Shown here one piece after another: positions 36,912 through 50,450 of a stretch of 64,000 nt of DNA. A model generated the notes under the pieces. It ran no database searches. It had not been told where the DNA came from and saw nothing but the letters and a program-made list of their open reading frames with translations. This DNA comes from Apostichopus japonicus. Its lineage: Eukaryota > Echinodermata > Holothuroidea > Aspidochirotida > Stichopodidae. The translations under genes were made by a program, and so were the position numbers. The stretch spans positions 7,951,001 through 8,015,000 of the forward strand of contig NC_092582.1 of the NCBI RefSeq assembly GCF_037975245.1. Direction: 5' to 3'. Each line of letters opens with the position of its first letter. The first letter of the stretch is position 1.

Positions 36912-39900
36912 ACTGTTAACTTGCCACTGTTTGTTCTAAGACACTATATTAAAATAAGAGTGTGAAGATGCATGCTACCTCAAACTGATATTATGGATGT
37001 CTAAGAAAGAAACTGTTACCAAAGCCAAATTATGGCTGGATAACAACAAACTCAAAAAATATGCTAGGAACAGGGCCAGGCCAGTCATTATGTAAATGAA
37101 CATAGCTAGTATGTATTGTAAGGGAGAGGACGAATTTGGCTGGCATTTATGACAAGCCATATATAATTTATCAGCCATTTTTATGCCTTGTGAGAAACAA
37201 GAGGATACGGAATCATGAAAAGTGTACTGAGTGTAGTAGGGAAGCGGGGGGGGGGGGAGCGTGGGGATGGTTGGTCTTTGATCATTTTTTGTTATTGCAA
37301 AGTTTGATATTATTATTGCTACGTAATGGAAAAGTTAAACCATCATTACAGAGGACTGCCTAGGAAATGTTTCCTTTGAAGTGTATCTTAACCATGTTTT
37401 GTTTTGTTTTGATTTATGTAGCCCAATTTAGGATATCGGTGGCATTATATTTGGAGATGCCAAAAACATACCACTGCCAGTCAGACTCCTTTATTATGGT
37501 CCTGCAACTGACTTTAGGGCAAAACACTTGGAGAAGCGATCTGTGTTGTCTTAATCTTAACTGTCACCATAGTGTTACGTTTTGATTGTATATAAGTCGC
37601 AATAGTATACATTGTATAATATGTACAGGTAGGCGTGACTGCCATTTTGATACTTGATGTAAATATAATTTTAATCAGGGTTTGCACAGCTGTACCACTC
37701 TTTCAGGTTTTTTTTTACTATTTAATGCATATTAATGAGTATATACTACCAAAATAAAAAACATAGTTTTTGTACAATGATTGATGTTTTGCCTTTTCTA
37801 TGTGTCTATTTTCCCCTTCTTCTTCTCTGCAATGATTGGATTTAATAACCAATTAATTGAACAATGCACTCAAACTAGGCATTTGTCTTACCCAGCCTTA
37901 AACAGATTCCTTCATGAATCAGTCCTATAAATCCCTCCCCAACCTCCCCCCCCCCCCCGCCAATCTCTCCTCCAATGTTACTGTCCATGATTCTTCACTG
38001 CATATACTATATTCACTCCAATAACTAGTGCAGAGGTCCGAATTCTAAAGGGTTGTGCTTTTAACCCAAAAGACACACTCAAATATTTGAAACAAAGAAA
38101 ACAAGAACAAATAGAATTCTATTAGACCAGCTTCGTGTAATCCTCTGCCCCCCCCCCCTCCTCCCAAACAACTGTCACCAGGCTGGGCGGATTGGGCCTA
38201 CCGTTCTATGGGTTTGGAATCGTTGCGCCGCTGGGTGTTGAAGCTTTGAGCGGCACTGTCAATAGAGTTACCAAAGACACCTACTAAGATGTCCTACTGT
38301 TTTGCCTGAATCATAGTGGCTTAATTGGTGCATTATGTACCCCAGTGGTAGCAATTTATGACCACTGCCCCTCCCACTAGGCCTATATCCTAAATCCTAC
38401 CCATGCAAATATATACATAAAAGTTGCCATAGTATGCTTTTGTGACTAGAAATTGAAATATTAATAGAGGAGGGGGCGAATTACCTTATTACTTATATTT
38501 ACTAATATTTTAACATTTGGAGGCCCGAAGGTTGAGATATTAGGCCCGCTAGCAAGTAAATATTTAGCCTGTATATCTGATTAATCAGATTGTTATAAAA
38601 TCTTTGTAGCCAATAAGAATATCTTACTATAGTCACTTTTTCGATATTTTAAATTCCATATACAAAGAGGCGGATCTATGTTTTAATGAGGGGCGTGGCC
38701 ATGCATGGATTCTTTGAAGCTGGTTCCTTTGTACGGGGTGCTGTTATATTAGATGCATGATTATTGGCGCACGGAGCAAGGGAATAGTCTTACCGGTAGT
38801 TTCCGCTTTTGTATAATTTTTTATTCAATCTGTATTACAGATAAATAAAGAAAAATAATCAAGATAATAATTTAAAAAGAGCGCCATCATTTTGAAAACT
38901 TTCCGCGCTGTAAATATATCATTGTGCTTAAACAATACGCTTAGTTATAAAAAGAACACATATACACAACCTTGCCAACCCGATATCAACAAAACTGAAT
39001 GATCTGACGTCCACAGGGCTCGCTAAACCAAAGAATACTGACAAAAATAACATGCAAATACACAGACGGACGACCTCCATCCCAGAAATGGCAATAAACA
39101 TACACCTGACCCACCCCGCAAATACAGCTGGGTAGACTCAGTTGTAGAGTATACTTATAGGCCTACTTTGATGATTCAGTACACGTAGCCTACACTGTTA
39201 TAGGCCAGCAAACAAACTCTAAAGACATGATCGAAGTTATAAGAAATTAGATGTTAACATCAAATTAGAATACCTACTTCTTTGGCGGAATCAACCAGCA
39301 ATTCTCAAAAACGTGATCACTTAATTGGTAATCAACTGTAAAAAAATGCTAAATGATGAAAATATGTTTATCGGTAAATACAATGGTTAGCCATAGGCCT
39401 ACTGTTTTTCTAGAAACCTCAACTGGGCGCTCCCTTGGGACGCCGAAATAAATCGAAACAATCATCATCATTAAGTTTTCAATCGCTCAGATATTGATAA
39501 ATATCACTGATCAGCTGGGCCATATGCAATTAACGTAAGTTTATTAAGGAAGTTGTAGCCCTATCTGAGTCAGCTATAATCGTAACGTGTCGATATTCAT
39601 AAGTAGGCATATTATATTCTTTATATATTCTTTTATATATTATATATATATATGTATTCTATAAATATATCTCTTCATAACAATCTCAAGTTGGCTACGC
39701 AGGTAAAACTTCCAGACGCAGATATGCAAAGAATTGTGGCGGCGAACAGTTAATTCTGCACACGTAAATAAAGTAGATCTCCTTGAGTGGCATATACTTT
39801 TTCAAAACAATACGTAAAATTCTCTACGTTGGTTCGTTACTATCGAATTGAACAAGACAGTTTAAATTTGAACGCATTTGATTTAACAAGATCCTTCCAA

Positions 39901-40137
39901 AAATGTGCAAGCAACAAATGTTAACCGTATTTATCCGCAACGACTCGGCTTTATCTGTACTACTTCAGCTCTTGCAACATATAGGCACTCGTAACGTTCT
40001 TATTATACACTATGGCCGTTTATTGCATATATCACGTGTTTTAGAATGATGAACCAGGGCCAAGAAATCGACCAAGCAGTTCTTACAGACCGGAGGGTGT
40101 TACATTTTCAATGATAGACTATATAGGCCTACATTTG
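36912..40137. other. 3' UTR and flank of copy 4
   Basis: Near-identical to 14615-17829 with small indels. No gene recognised. C and G runs differ in length between the two copies. Confidence 0.6.
37753..37758 (+). terminator. Polyadenylation signal candidate, copy 4
   Basis: AATAAA in CCAAAATAAAAAACA, matching copies 2, 3 and 5. Confidence 0.5.
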
Positions 40138-40351
40138 TGGAGTGTTAGCTCAGTGGTTAACGCCGGTGCCTTTCAATCATAAGGTCCCCGGTTCGAGTCA
40201 CTCCCAGATTAATGTATGTCGTCCAGTTACAGAGTTGTTGACAATTAACAATTCATAATCATGGACGTTAAATATGAATGTAAGAGACTGACTTCGGTCA
40301 GCTTGCGGCTTTGATAAGCCGATTAGGCTTCTTCGCGAGTTCCTGCTTGCA
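40138..40351 (+). mobile_element. tRNA-derived SINE-like element (upstream of copy 5)
   Basis: Same head and body as the other three copies; joined directly to CCGAACTGGCTTCTG, as before copy 3. Confidence 0.65.
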
Positions 40352-40384
40352 CCGAACTGGCTTCTGAATCAGAATGGGTTAATG

Positions 40385-42191
40385 CAGTGGCGTAGCTACA
40401 GGGGGCGTGGGGGCGACAACCCCCATGAAAGCCTGTCGCCCCCAGTCGCCCCCACTTGGATTTTGGGTGTCGAAAAAAAAAATTACATGTGCGAAAAATA
40501 TATCATTGGTCTGAATGGTCTCGAATCTCTATGATGACAACTCATGAACGACCCTTCGACCGCGGACCGGCAGTAGGCTATAGTTGCTGAAAAACCAGAT
40601 GTGACATAGCGCATAGGCCGAGAAGTCTACAGTATAATCGCACTGTACTGAAAACGCATGTTAACGACCGTCGAATAATATAATTCCTGCTCTACAAGAC
40701 TACAACACACATAATGTTTACTACTGAATCTGTGTGTTCGACTGTTCGGGCAAACTTTGCCTTTGTCAATCTTTTTTTTAAATATCCATAATCCCTAACA
40801 TACAAATAAATACTAATATACAAACAGCCAATCAGTATCTTGTAATCAGTGCGCATTAACTGATCAAACAAGCTAGTGAGCAATACTATACCCTAATAGA
40901 AAGATGGTTTCCAAGTACTTGAATGCCAAAGAAGATGTTAAAAGGTAAAAAATGCTGACACCATACACATGTTTCTCACATCATTGCTCGCGTCATTGCC
41001 TCGATACCCTGTTACATTTTCAATCGGGTTTTCACTTCTGGGACGTACCCTGATGCTCTTAAAACCGCTAAAAAAACAAATATTCAAGAAAGGAGACAAC
41101 ACTATCGCTGAGAACTACCGGCCAACAGTGGCGGAGCGTCCAAACAGTCAGGGGATCGGATGCCCCCCCCCCCCTGACGGACTCAAATGGACTGCTGACG
41201 CCCTTTTCAGCTTTTTAGCACTTTTTACTTATTCGCGATTATTGACTTTTTTTATTGCACTCTCATCTACCTATCGACAATTGTCACATTTTGTTGGTGT
41301 AGTTTACTGACAAAATGCTCTAACGTACGGCGGTATTTAATTTATCGGCACTTAATTCTGTTGTGCGAAACTCTTTCCAAGAACTGTACGGGGTTTACGA
41401 TCTATTTTTTCGAAAACATGAGCACTCACAAAGATACCACAGGGATTGTGATGAAGCGCATGTACTATCAACACCCATATAAACTTCCGACTTGTCACAC
41501 ATATTTATTCTTCGTTTATCTGCAAATTAGCAAGGACCGGAAAGGGTCATTTCCGGAGATCTAGGGAATATCTTTACTCCAAAAAAAATCTGTACGCTCC
41601 GCGCCAACCTGTGGTGGAGCCCCGCTTAGATAGTGTCGAAAGCGCCCCTACAGGCCATTCTCGCCCCCCTGACCAATACCCCTAGCTCCGCCACTGCCGG
41701 CCAATCAGTCTTTCACCCTAATAATATTTCAGACGCAATCTTTGATGTCAGTTTGACATATAGTTCGGTCATTTCAGTATGTTACTTGGCTGAAAGCCCA
41801 GTCAATCTTTCTTTATTTTCCACGCGCAATTTGTCGAAAAATGTCAATGCCGGTGTCAAACTCACAAAAGATATGTCATGACATTTCAAAGTAACTTACC
41901 AGATTTTTGTTTTTTCTATTTTACTTAACTATTTGATGACCATATCAAAACATGGGATCTCAAAATAAAGGATGTTGAGAAAACTTTAGAGCAGCTTAGA
42001 AGGCCTGGGAAGTGTCATTTCCAACGATCTAGGAGGCCTATTTAGCTAAAAAAATTGGTACGCTGCGCGCCAACTCATGGTGGCGCTCCGCTTAGATAGT
42101 AACAAGAATATGGTCAAGCGCCCCCCCCAGGAAATGTTCAAGCCCCACCCCCCAGCGCCCCCAACTGAAAAAAATCCTGGCTACGACACTG
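40385..42191. mobile_element. hAT-like non-autonomous element, TSD GGTTAATG (unit before copy 5)
   Basis: Same ends and duplication (40377-40384, 42192-42199) as the elements before copies 3 and 4. 1807 bp. Module at about 42003-42100. Confidence 0.85.
41126..41696. mobile_element. Nested hAT-like MITE, TSD CCGGCCAA
   Basis: CAGTGGCGGAGCG to CTCCGCCACTG with CCGGCCAA on both sides (41118-41125, 41697-41704). Confidence 0.88.
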
Positions 42192-42462
42192 GGTTAATGT
42201 CTGATGGCAAAGCAATCCTATCTTTTAAGGTGCGGGGGAAGAAGGAATATTTATATAAATTCTTTCTAGCGTAGGGAACTAACTCGTGAACGAAATAACT
42301 TCACATGGGCTACAGTAACAAAGATCCCTTCATCGAATAACTGACTAACTAATTTGATCTCCACCACGCACAAGGACATGTTTTTGTAGGAAGCAGGACA
42401 CTTCGCCCAACAACCATTTCGCCCAACTGCCATTTCGCCCAACCTTACCATTTCGCCCAACC

Positions 42463-42571
42463 AGCCTGGTCATTTCGCCCAACCAGCCTGGTCATTTCGC
42501 CCAACCAGCCTGGTCATTTCGCCCAACCAGCCTGGTCATTTCGCCCAACCAGTCTGGTCATTTCGCCCAAC
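42463..42571. repeat. 22-bp subterminal repeats
   Basis: Five units of CCAGCCTGGTCATTTCGCCC plus AA, mirrored in inverted orientation near 43515-43640. They may be clustered binding sites for a transposase, which is an inference. Confidence 0.85.
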
Positions 42572-42600
42572 CTTGATTAAATATGATATTTCAAAAGGAA

Positions 42601-43025
42601 ACGTTCGGGAATTGTTAACGTTACAGGATACGAACCGAATATTAAGGAAACTTGAGGATTGATCAGTGTGTTAGGGGTTAGGTTTGATAGTAAACGTTCG
42701 AATATTAAGGAATATTAAGGAAACTTGAAGTCCTTTACTTTGTATAACTTTAGTAAGGAAACGTTCGGGAATTTTTAACGGTACAGGATACGAACCGAAT
42801 ATTAAGGAAACTTGAGGATTGATCAGTGTTTTAGGGGTTAGGTTTGATAGTAAACGTTCGAATATTAAGGAATATTAAGGAAACTTGAAGTCCTTTACTT
42901 TGTATAACTTTAGTAAGGAAACGTTCGGGAATTTTTAACGTTACAGGATACGAACCGAATATTAAGGAATCTTGAGGATGGATCAGTGTTTTAGGGGTTA
43001 GGTTTGATAGGTTTGATATAGTAAA
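42601..43025. repeat. 160-bp tandem array
   Basis: ACGTTCGGGAATT recurs at 42601, 42761 and 42921, exactly 160 bp apart, with GGATACGAACCGAATATTAA within each unit. A degenerate further copy follows at about 43026. Confidence 0.9.
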
Positions 43026-43770
43026 CGTTCGGGAATTGTTAACGCTACGGGATACGAACCGAGTATTAAGGAAACTTGAAGTCGTGGTTAAATTGATTAC
43101 ATATGTGATTACATATGTGGTTACATTGATAAAGTGGTTACATTGATTAAATATAGTAATTCAATATTACGGACGGGTTTTATATATTTTTTTTTTCAAT
43201 TTAAAAAGGAAACGTTCGGGAATTGATAGTCAGTAGGATGGATCAGTGTTTTAGGGGTTAGGTTTGATAGGTTTTTATGAAGACCGATTCCCCTGTGTTT
43301 GTATAATAATATAACTCCCATTGTATGCGTAAACGCCTAAAGTAGTGTAATCCTCCCATTATACCCGAAATAACTGCTCAGACTCCGATCGATATCGAGC
43401 GGACCTCACTTTTTTATTTACCTATTACGAAGTAACCTAACCCAAAATAAATCAAATTGAACTAGTGAAACAGAAAAAGTAATATTATTCTGACTGAATA
43501 TTAGTAAAAATAAGGTTGGGCGAAATGACCATGCTGGTTGGGCGAAATGACCATGCTGGTTGGGCGAAATGACTATGATGGTTGGGCGAAATGACCAGGC
43601 TGGTTGGGCGAAATGACCAGGCTGGTTGGGCGAAATGGCAGTTGGGCGAAATGGTTGTTGGGCGAAGTGACTAGAAAGCTTTTTGTATACCAATACATTG
43701 TTCTAGTGTTTGCTCTGATTTGGAAACTCAAAAGCGGTCAAGTGCCATATGTTCCGCAAAGTTTTTCGTT

Positions 43771-43778
43771 TATATAGG
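43771..43778 (+). promoter_or_regulatory. TATA-like box of Rac copy 5
   Basis: TATATAGG plus ACTTGCGAGTG, 192 bp before the start codon and only 92 bp downstream of the TTTTTGTA-flanked insertion. Confidence 0.5.
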
Positions 43779-43962
43779 ACTTGCGAGTGGTACATATTAC
43801 ACCATATCTATTTATGGTCGATTGCGTACTGTACATACTATAGCCTTTCTATAGTGTCGCAAGCTGCAACATATATATAAGTAGAGATGGCCTCCCTTTG
43901 GCAAGGACACAGTTGTTTGATTTCCTTCAAATACAGACGGAATAAGGAGAAAGAAAAAGAAC

Positions 43963-46900
43963 ATGCAGGGAATTCGGTCAATTAAATGTGTTGTCGTTGG
44001 TGACGGGTGAGTAGAAAACAGTACATCGATACGCCCAGGCGCCTGGGTTGAGTGTGTGAGGACCAATTTTGCGAAATAATAGTATAGGTGTAATGATATG
44101 AAGCAGTAGCATGGTGGGCTCATAATTGACGCACTTATGGATTTGATCAACGATATCTATCAAGGAAAAATCCAAATCACTCGACTGTATGTGTTTTTCA
44201 TATGTGTAGTTCCTCAGAAATGTTATGATCTCAAAATATTTAAGGTTCTGTGCTTATGCACCGTACAAATGAGCAGAATTTGACCACAAAATGTCTGCCG
44301 TGTCAAGTTCTTTCATACCCCTAAATTGACACATTCGTTGTAAAGCTAACTGTAGTGTAGGCCTTAGTATACATCCATTGACTTTAGATGCTGTTTGCTA
44401 TGCTCTGAGCCTCTAAGCTCAGACAGGTCAGGGCCCTGAGAGTAGTGTTATCATATTGAGGTAATGTTGGTTATATTTAGGAGTGTAAGATTTCCAAATG
44501 CCCAAAAAATGTGCAAAACTGGTGGGAGGGTGTTAAAAGCTTAAAAAATACCACAATTTGGTCAGCAAATAGCTGAAATGGATTCAAACTCATGAAATAT
44601 GTCATTCTGCTTGACTGCAAAAAGTTTAGGTGGCCTGCTGTATCGTTGCTAGTAATAATTGAAGGTGCGTCAATTACGGGGGTGCGTCAATTATGAAGCC
44701 TTTACAATACAGTATAGGCATATTGTCATAATTTGGTCCTCTTTGTGGGAAATGATGTCAGGATTGAACCGCTTGTGGTGTCTGTAGTTTCAATAATCAA
44801 TATATGGTACTGTATCTTTACGAACTGTACTGTATAGGTTACCTAAGGTTGAATGCTCTTTGTTTTATGTACAATTAGTTGTTGTGTTGAATTTCAGACT
44901 ATTGGTATTAAATCATAATTGAATATAGACATATGAGGTTTTTTTCTCTTCAATTTCCTAAACGTATTGCAGAACTGTTGGGAAGACCTGCTTGCTTATT
45001 AGCTATACAACAAATGCCTTCCCAGGAGAGTACATTCCAACTGTGTAAGTTGTTTTTCTTCTTCCTTTGCTGTTATAACCCCCCCCCCCCACCTCCTAAT
45101 GTCCTATATTTATTCAATGTTGAATACCTATTGTTCAGTACTGTAGCTTTTTGACCTAACCACTTGTTTTCCTTAGATAATTTTTGTTCTATTAGCTGGA
45201 ATCTTAAGCTCTGGATTGTGAATAGGGGACTATCAAAGAAGTTAAAAACATGAACTTGGTAGCCAGCTATTATCATCTTATTCTACAGAATTTTAGTAGC
45301 CATTGACTGTAAAGGTGTTCCATATACTTTCTGTATTTTGATACTAACCTTGTTTATCTTCACAAGGAATAATTAAGGACTTTAGAGACCTAAAAAGTGT
45401 TTCACAAACCATGTACATGTTTTGTGAAACACTTTTTAGGTCTCTAAAGTCTGAAAATAGTGAAACTACAAAACTGAAAAATGTTGCTGAGCACTGTTGT
45501 TATTATTATATTATTATCATAAATTATTCTTTAAAACTGTGTTTTCAATATCCTTAAAATGTCTTCTGCACATTTCTTACAATTCAATTTAATCAGATTT
45601 GAAAATTATTCTGCCAATGTACTGGTGGATGGAACACCAGTGAGTTTTGGATTATGGGATACAGCGGGTCAGGAAGCTTATGATAGGTTAAGGCCGTTAT
45701 CCTATCCAGGAGCAGTGAGTATTTAACTTCAACCTAGATACTGGTGGTACTCAATTAACATTAATTTGCGACATCAGGCAGAAGTCTATCCAGTAAACAG
45801 ATTGGACGATTGACCAGAACATGACAGTGAATAATTGGATACAAAGAACTGCCTTATTTTTTATATTTTTTTTTATTAATTATTTTTTCAAGATAAACAA
45901 AGACATATAGGCCTGGCCGATATATAGAGTAATGGATGGGAGAGAATAAATAATGGATAAGCATTCAAACTGTACAATAAGTGTAAGTCCTCAGTTCCAG
46001 GACAGACTATTAAAATAAAACCTTACATGTTGTGATTAGGTGTTTTCATTTGACTAAAAGGTATAAATGGACTTTCAAGAGCTAGTACCAATATGTTTCC
46101 TCATTCTGATGAATCTTTTGGCAAAGCAACTCCATCAGTGTGCCAGCAAAGAGAATAGTTTCAGTCTAACCTCATTCCTATCTCCCCAGGATGTGTTTTT
46201 GATATGTTTTTCACTGATGAGTCCGACTTCCTTTGGAAATGTTCGAGATAAATGGTATCCAGAGATACACCACCACTGCCCTAACGTGCCAATCGTCTTA
46301 GTAGGAACAAAAGTGGACCTCCGGGATCATTTAAACACAAAAATCACTTTGCAGCAAAATAAAGAGTCACCTATCACGTTTGTGCAGGTGAGTTTTTGCC
46401 ATTAGACAAGTTATATAGCTATAACATCATGATCGCCGTACACTGCATCTTTGTTATATATATGTATGCAGTGTTGTAGCTACGCCGGTCAGCGCCGGTC
46501 GGACTTGGCCAGCACTAACGTTTGCCAATCGGTACTCCAAGTAAAAAGTTCAAATAATGACCGGCATTGCGTATCTGATTGACCGGTACAAAATTCAGTA
46601 AAATTGTGTCACGAAATGACTGTTAAAGAAATCACTCTCACACATATATATGTATGAATATATATAATCATGTTTAGTACTTATTATTTCATTGATATAT
46701 TCAAGTGTAAATTTGTGTGTGAAACACTTACTCAATATTTGAGATATATATGAAACAAATATGTCAGATTTTTTCAGCCCTAAATACTGAGTTTTAGTAA
46801 CTCTTTGTCCTTCATATCCCTATGTGGTAATGCATTTTGACAGATCTTTATCTAACACAACTATTGTTGCAACAAACACAAATAATACTTGCAAGGTACA

Positions 46901-47111
46901 TTTTTGCTCTACGTATATTGATTGATTGATTGTTGTTTTGTTTCTTTTTACAAAGGGACTGAAACTGAGTAAAGAGATTGGTGCCGTGAAGTATGCAGAA
47001 TGTTCGGCTTTGACTCAGCAGGGAATGAAGACGGTATTCGATGAAGCAATCCGAGCAGTGATCAGTCCCAGGCCCAAGCCCAAGCGGAGAAGACGATGTT
47101 TTGTTTTGTGA
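43963..47111 (+). CDS. RAC1-like: Rac-like small GTPase copy 5 (CaaX CFVL), mosaic
   Basis: Exons: 43963-44006, 44973-45044, 45597-45714, 46190-46387, 46956-47111; 195 aa, open throughout. Motifs [41 protein letters not shown] and tail [12 protein letters not shown]. Nearly identical to copy 3, including the intron-1 MITE, intron-2 hairpin and Leu-type CaaX. However, exon 2 and its flanks (about 44840-45150) match copy 2, restoring Ala27 where copy 3 has Ser. Other differences from copy 3: VRDKW for VREKW and Ser for Ala in VISPRPKP. Predicted geranylgeranylated. Intron-1 palindrome at 44034-44047. A 1.3-kb element sits just before its promoter, which could change expression. Confidence 0.93.
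44109..44707. mobile_element. TA-flanked MITE in intron 1 of copy 5
   Basis: 599 bp, same as in copy 3, with TA at 44107-44108 and 44708-44709. Inherited by duplication, not a separate insertion. Confidence 0.75.
45378..45451 (+). repeat. Perfect 31-bp inverted repeat in intron 2 of copy 5
   Basis: Arms 45378-45408 and 45421-45451 with a 12-nt loop, unchanged from copy 3. Confidence 0.9.
46469..46643. mobile_element. Truncated inverted-repeat element in intron 4 of copy 5
   Basis: CAGTGTTGTAGCTACG end only, with TATGTATG before it; right end missing as in copy 3. Confidence 0.6.
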
Positions 47112-48263
47112 ACTGTTAACTTGCCACTGTTTGTTCTAAGACACTATATTAAAATAAGAGTGTGAAGATGCATGCCACCTCAAACTGATATTATGGATGT
47201 CTAAGAAAGAAACTGTTACCAAAGCCAAATTATGGCTGGATAACAACAAACTCAAAAAATATGCTAGGAACAGGGCCGGGCCAGTCATTATGTAAATGAA
47301 CATAGCTAGTATGTATTGTAAGGGAGAGGACGAATTTGGCTGGCATTTATGACAAGCCATATATAATTTATCAGCCATTTTTATGCCTTGTGAGAAACAA
47401 GAGGATACGGAATGGTGAAAAGTGTACTGAGTGTAGTAGGAAAGCGGGGGGGGGGGGGGGGGGAGGGGGGGGATGGTTGGTCTTTGATCATTTTTTGTTA
47501 TTGCAAAGTTTGATATTATTATTGCTACGTAATGGAAAAGTTAAACCATCATTACAGAGGACTGCCTAGGAAATGTTTCCTTTGAAATGTATCTTAACCA
47601 TGTTTTGTTTTGTTTTGATTTATGTAGCCCAATTTAGGATATCGGTGACATTATATTTGGAGATGCCAAAAACACAACTTACCACTGCCAGTCAGACTCC
47701 TTTATTATGGTCCTGTAACTGACTTTAGAGCAAAACACTTGGAGAAGCAATCTGTGTTGTCTTAATCTTAACTGTCAACATAGTGTTACGTTTCGATTGT
47801 ATATAAGTCACAATAGTATAAATTGTATAATATGCACAGGTAGGCGTAACTGCCATTTTGATACTTGATGTAAATATAATTTTTATCAGTGTATGCACAA
47901 CTGTATCACTTTTTCAGGTTTTTTTACTATTTAATGCATATTAATGGGTATACTACCAAAATAAAAAACAAGAGTTTTTATACAATGATTGATGGTTTGC
48001 CTTTTCTATGTGTCTATTTTCCCCTTCTTCTTCTCTGCAATGATTGGATTTAATAACCAATTAATTGAACAATGCACTTAAACTAGGCATTTGTCTAGCC
48101 CAGCCTTAAACAGATTCCTTCATGAATCAGTCCTATAAATCCCGCCTTAAAAATAATCAAGATAATAATTTAAAAAGAGCGCCATCACTTTGAAAACTGT
48201 CCGCGTGGAAATATATCATTGTGCTTAAACAATACGCTTAGTTATAAAAAGAACACATATACA
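47112..48263. other. 3' UTR and flank of copy 5
   Basis: Near-identical to 23568-24718, including the 900-bp deletion. No gene recognised. Confidence 0.6.
47960..47965 (+). terminator. Polyadenylation signal candidate, copy 5
   Basis: AATAAA in the conserved CCAAAATAAAAAACA block. Confidence 0.5.
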
Positions 48264-48570
48264 CATAGGCGTAGGAGCCTAATTTGATTTGGGGGGGGGG
48301 GGGGGTGGGGGCTGTAACGACTTGCCCGAAAAATATAACCAGAATTTTTCGCGCGCCCCGCGCGCATTCCACATGTTAATGTGCATATCATATAGGCATT
48401 AATCGGTTATTACATCACATGCCAATAACATAAAATCATTTTCCGTGTTATTACCCTTCCATATTGGTTAGAATTATCGGGGAAGTTGTTACAACAATAA
48501 TAATATTAACAATAATATAAGTTTAACCATTAAAAAACACATTGCAAATTCTTCTTCTTTCAGTAGGTGC

Positions 48571-48963
48571 CAGTGGCGGAGCTAGGGGTATTGGTCAGGG
48601 GGAGAGAATGGTCTGTAGGGGCGCTTTCGACACTATCTAAGCGGAGCGCCACCACAGGTTGGCGCGGAGCATACAGAAAATTTTTGAGTAAAGATACTTC
48701 CTAGATCGCCGGAAATGACCCTTTCCAGGCCTTGCTAATTTGCAGATAAACGAAGAATAAATAGGTGTCATCGCCATTTGTCAGAAAATTGCACCAACAA
48801 AATGTGACAAATGTCAATAGGTATTTGAGAGCGCAATAAAAAAGTCAATAATCGCGAATAAGTAAAAAGTGGTAAAAAGCTGAAAAGGGCGCCAGCAGTC
48901 CGTTTGAGTCCGTCAGGGGGGCATCCGCCCCCCCCCCTCTGACTGTATGGACGCTCCGCCACT
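48571..48963. mobile_element. Nested CAGTGGCGGAGC MITE, reverse orientation
   Basis: Counterpart of 25020-25409; same missing target duplication at the same array position. Confidence 0.7.
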
Positions 48964-49250
48964 CAGCATATTGCCCAAATTTTCACCAAAAAAATTGAAA
49001 AGCACACTGCAAATTATTATTCTTTCAGTAGGTGCCCGAAAAAATTCTCAGCATATTGCCCGAATTTTCACCCAAAAATTGAAAAATACATTGCAAATTA
49101 TTATTCTCTCAGTAGATACCCGAAAAATTCTCAGCATATTGCCGAATTTTCACCAAAAAAAAAATGAAAAACACACTGCAGATTATTCTTCTTCCAGTAG
49201 GTGCCCGAAAAAATTCTCAGCATATTGCCCGAATTTTCACCCCAAAAAAT
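48964..49250. repeat. About 85-bp tandem array
   Basis: Counterpart of 25410-25698 with the same number of units. Confidence 0.88.
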
Positions 49251-50450
49251 GGTTGGGGGGCTGCAGCCCCCCCGCCCGCGAATTTTTTTTCCCTGAACCT
49301 TTCGGGCAGTGTACGTGGAGTTTAGCCAATCAGAGCGACGCTGCGTTGATGACGTACTACTCAGTAAAGATGGTCAGTCGGGTAAATGCGTCGCTTCAAT
49401 AACATAAGGTGGAAAACGAAAGAGCGCAAGTTCGAGCCCCCGTGTGGATATTTCCGACACTTTTTCTCATGTTCAAGTAGTTATGTCCAAGTATTATATC
49501 ATGAATTGAAAATCGATATTATAAGTTATGTCATGGTTTTAGTGCATGGTCATCTTATATATGAAACTCCGTAGATAGTGTGGCGAAAATATTTATAGTT
49601 TCTTTTGTTTATTTTCCTTCTAGATCTTATTAGAGGGAAATCGGTCTCAGCCCCAAAATGTGGTACATCCGTTTTAGGAAAGTTTATCCTAATTTAAAGG
49701 CAGATGACTGGCTAGAATAAAAGACAAGGGAAACAGATATTCATTCTGGAACAATTAAAAAGAGAGGATTTATTGCATAATAAAACAAGGGCAGTACTTG
49801 CACTCTTTATTTACCTAATTCGCTCATCAGTTTACAACAGATATTTGGCAGTTTCCACAATAAACCGTTAATTACTGGACCTCGTCTCTCACAAGGAGGT
49901 GCTATAGGACTATACCACTGTGTACAAATATTGCTGTGTAGATGTTTGTAAACTGTAAGTACGTAACATACTACTCAGGTGCGTATCCAGGGGGGGCGTT
50001 GGGGGCGCGCGCCCCCCGGGTAAGAAAAAGAGAAGAGAAAAAAAGAGAAGAAAAAAGGAAAAAAGAGGGGAAAAAAGAGGAGAAGGAGAGGAAGGAAGGG
50101 AAAAGAAAAAGAAGAAAGAGAAGAAAGAGAGAAAAAGGAGAAAAAGAGGGAGTAAAAGCAAAACGCGAAGACACCGGGAAGAGAAAGAGTAACAGTGACA
50201 TCATTACAGCGCTGAAGGGTAGCCAGTGACGGATCAATGATTTCGTAAAAGTGTGACTCACCTTACCCCTTACACCGACAACTCCATTTTTTGACGTTTC
50301 CATTTTCCTCTCTCACTAATGATCTATATATATACTATATATGGTCTATCATAGAGCGTGTGTAGAATTGTGCTATGAAACCAACTGTGGCTGGTCTCGA
50401 ACTCGACCGTGTCGTCGGGGAACATGACGCATTTTGGGATGGGGGCGACC

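Larger units (their letters stand above)
42389..43679. mobile_element. Inverted-repeat element with CATTTCGCCCAAC arrays, TSD TTTTTGTA
   Basis: 1291 bp, flanked by TTTTTGTA (42381-42388, 43680-43687). Copies 3 and 4 have one TTTTTGTA and no insert here. The first and last 50 bp are inverted copies of CACTTCGCCCAAC, AACCATTTCGCCCAAC and TGCCATTTCGCCCAAC; the outermost 10 bp have diverged. Subterminal 22-bp repeats carry CCAGCCTGGTCATTTCGCCC. The centre is a 160-bp tandem array. No transposase frame. It is the only large insertion unique to one unit, so it came after the cassette duplication. Confidence 0.82.

Noticed and set aside
42266-43693. Frames with repeated FAQP or GEM peptides; possible CRISPR-like repeat array
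   Set aside because: The CATTTCGCCCAAC repeats are direct and inverted subterminal repeats of an element with a TSD, with no unique spacers.
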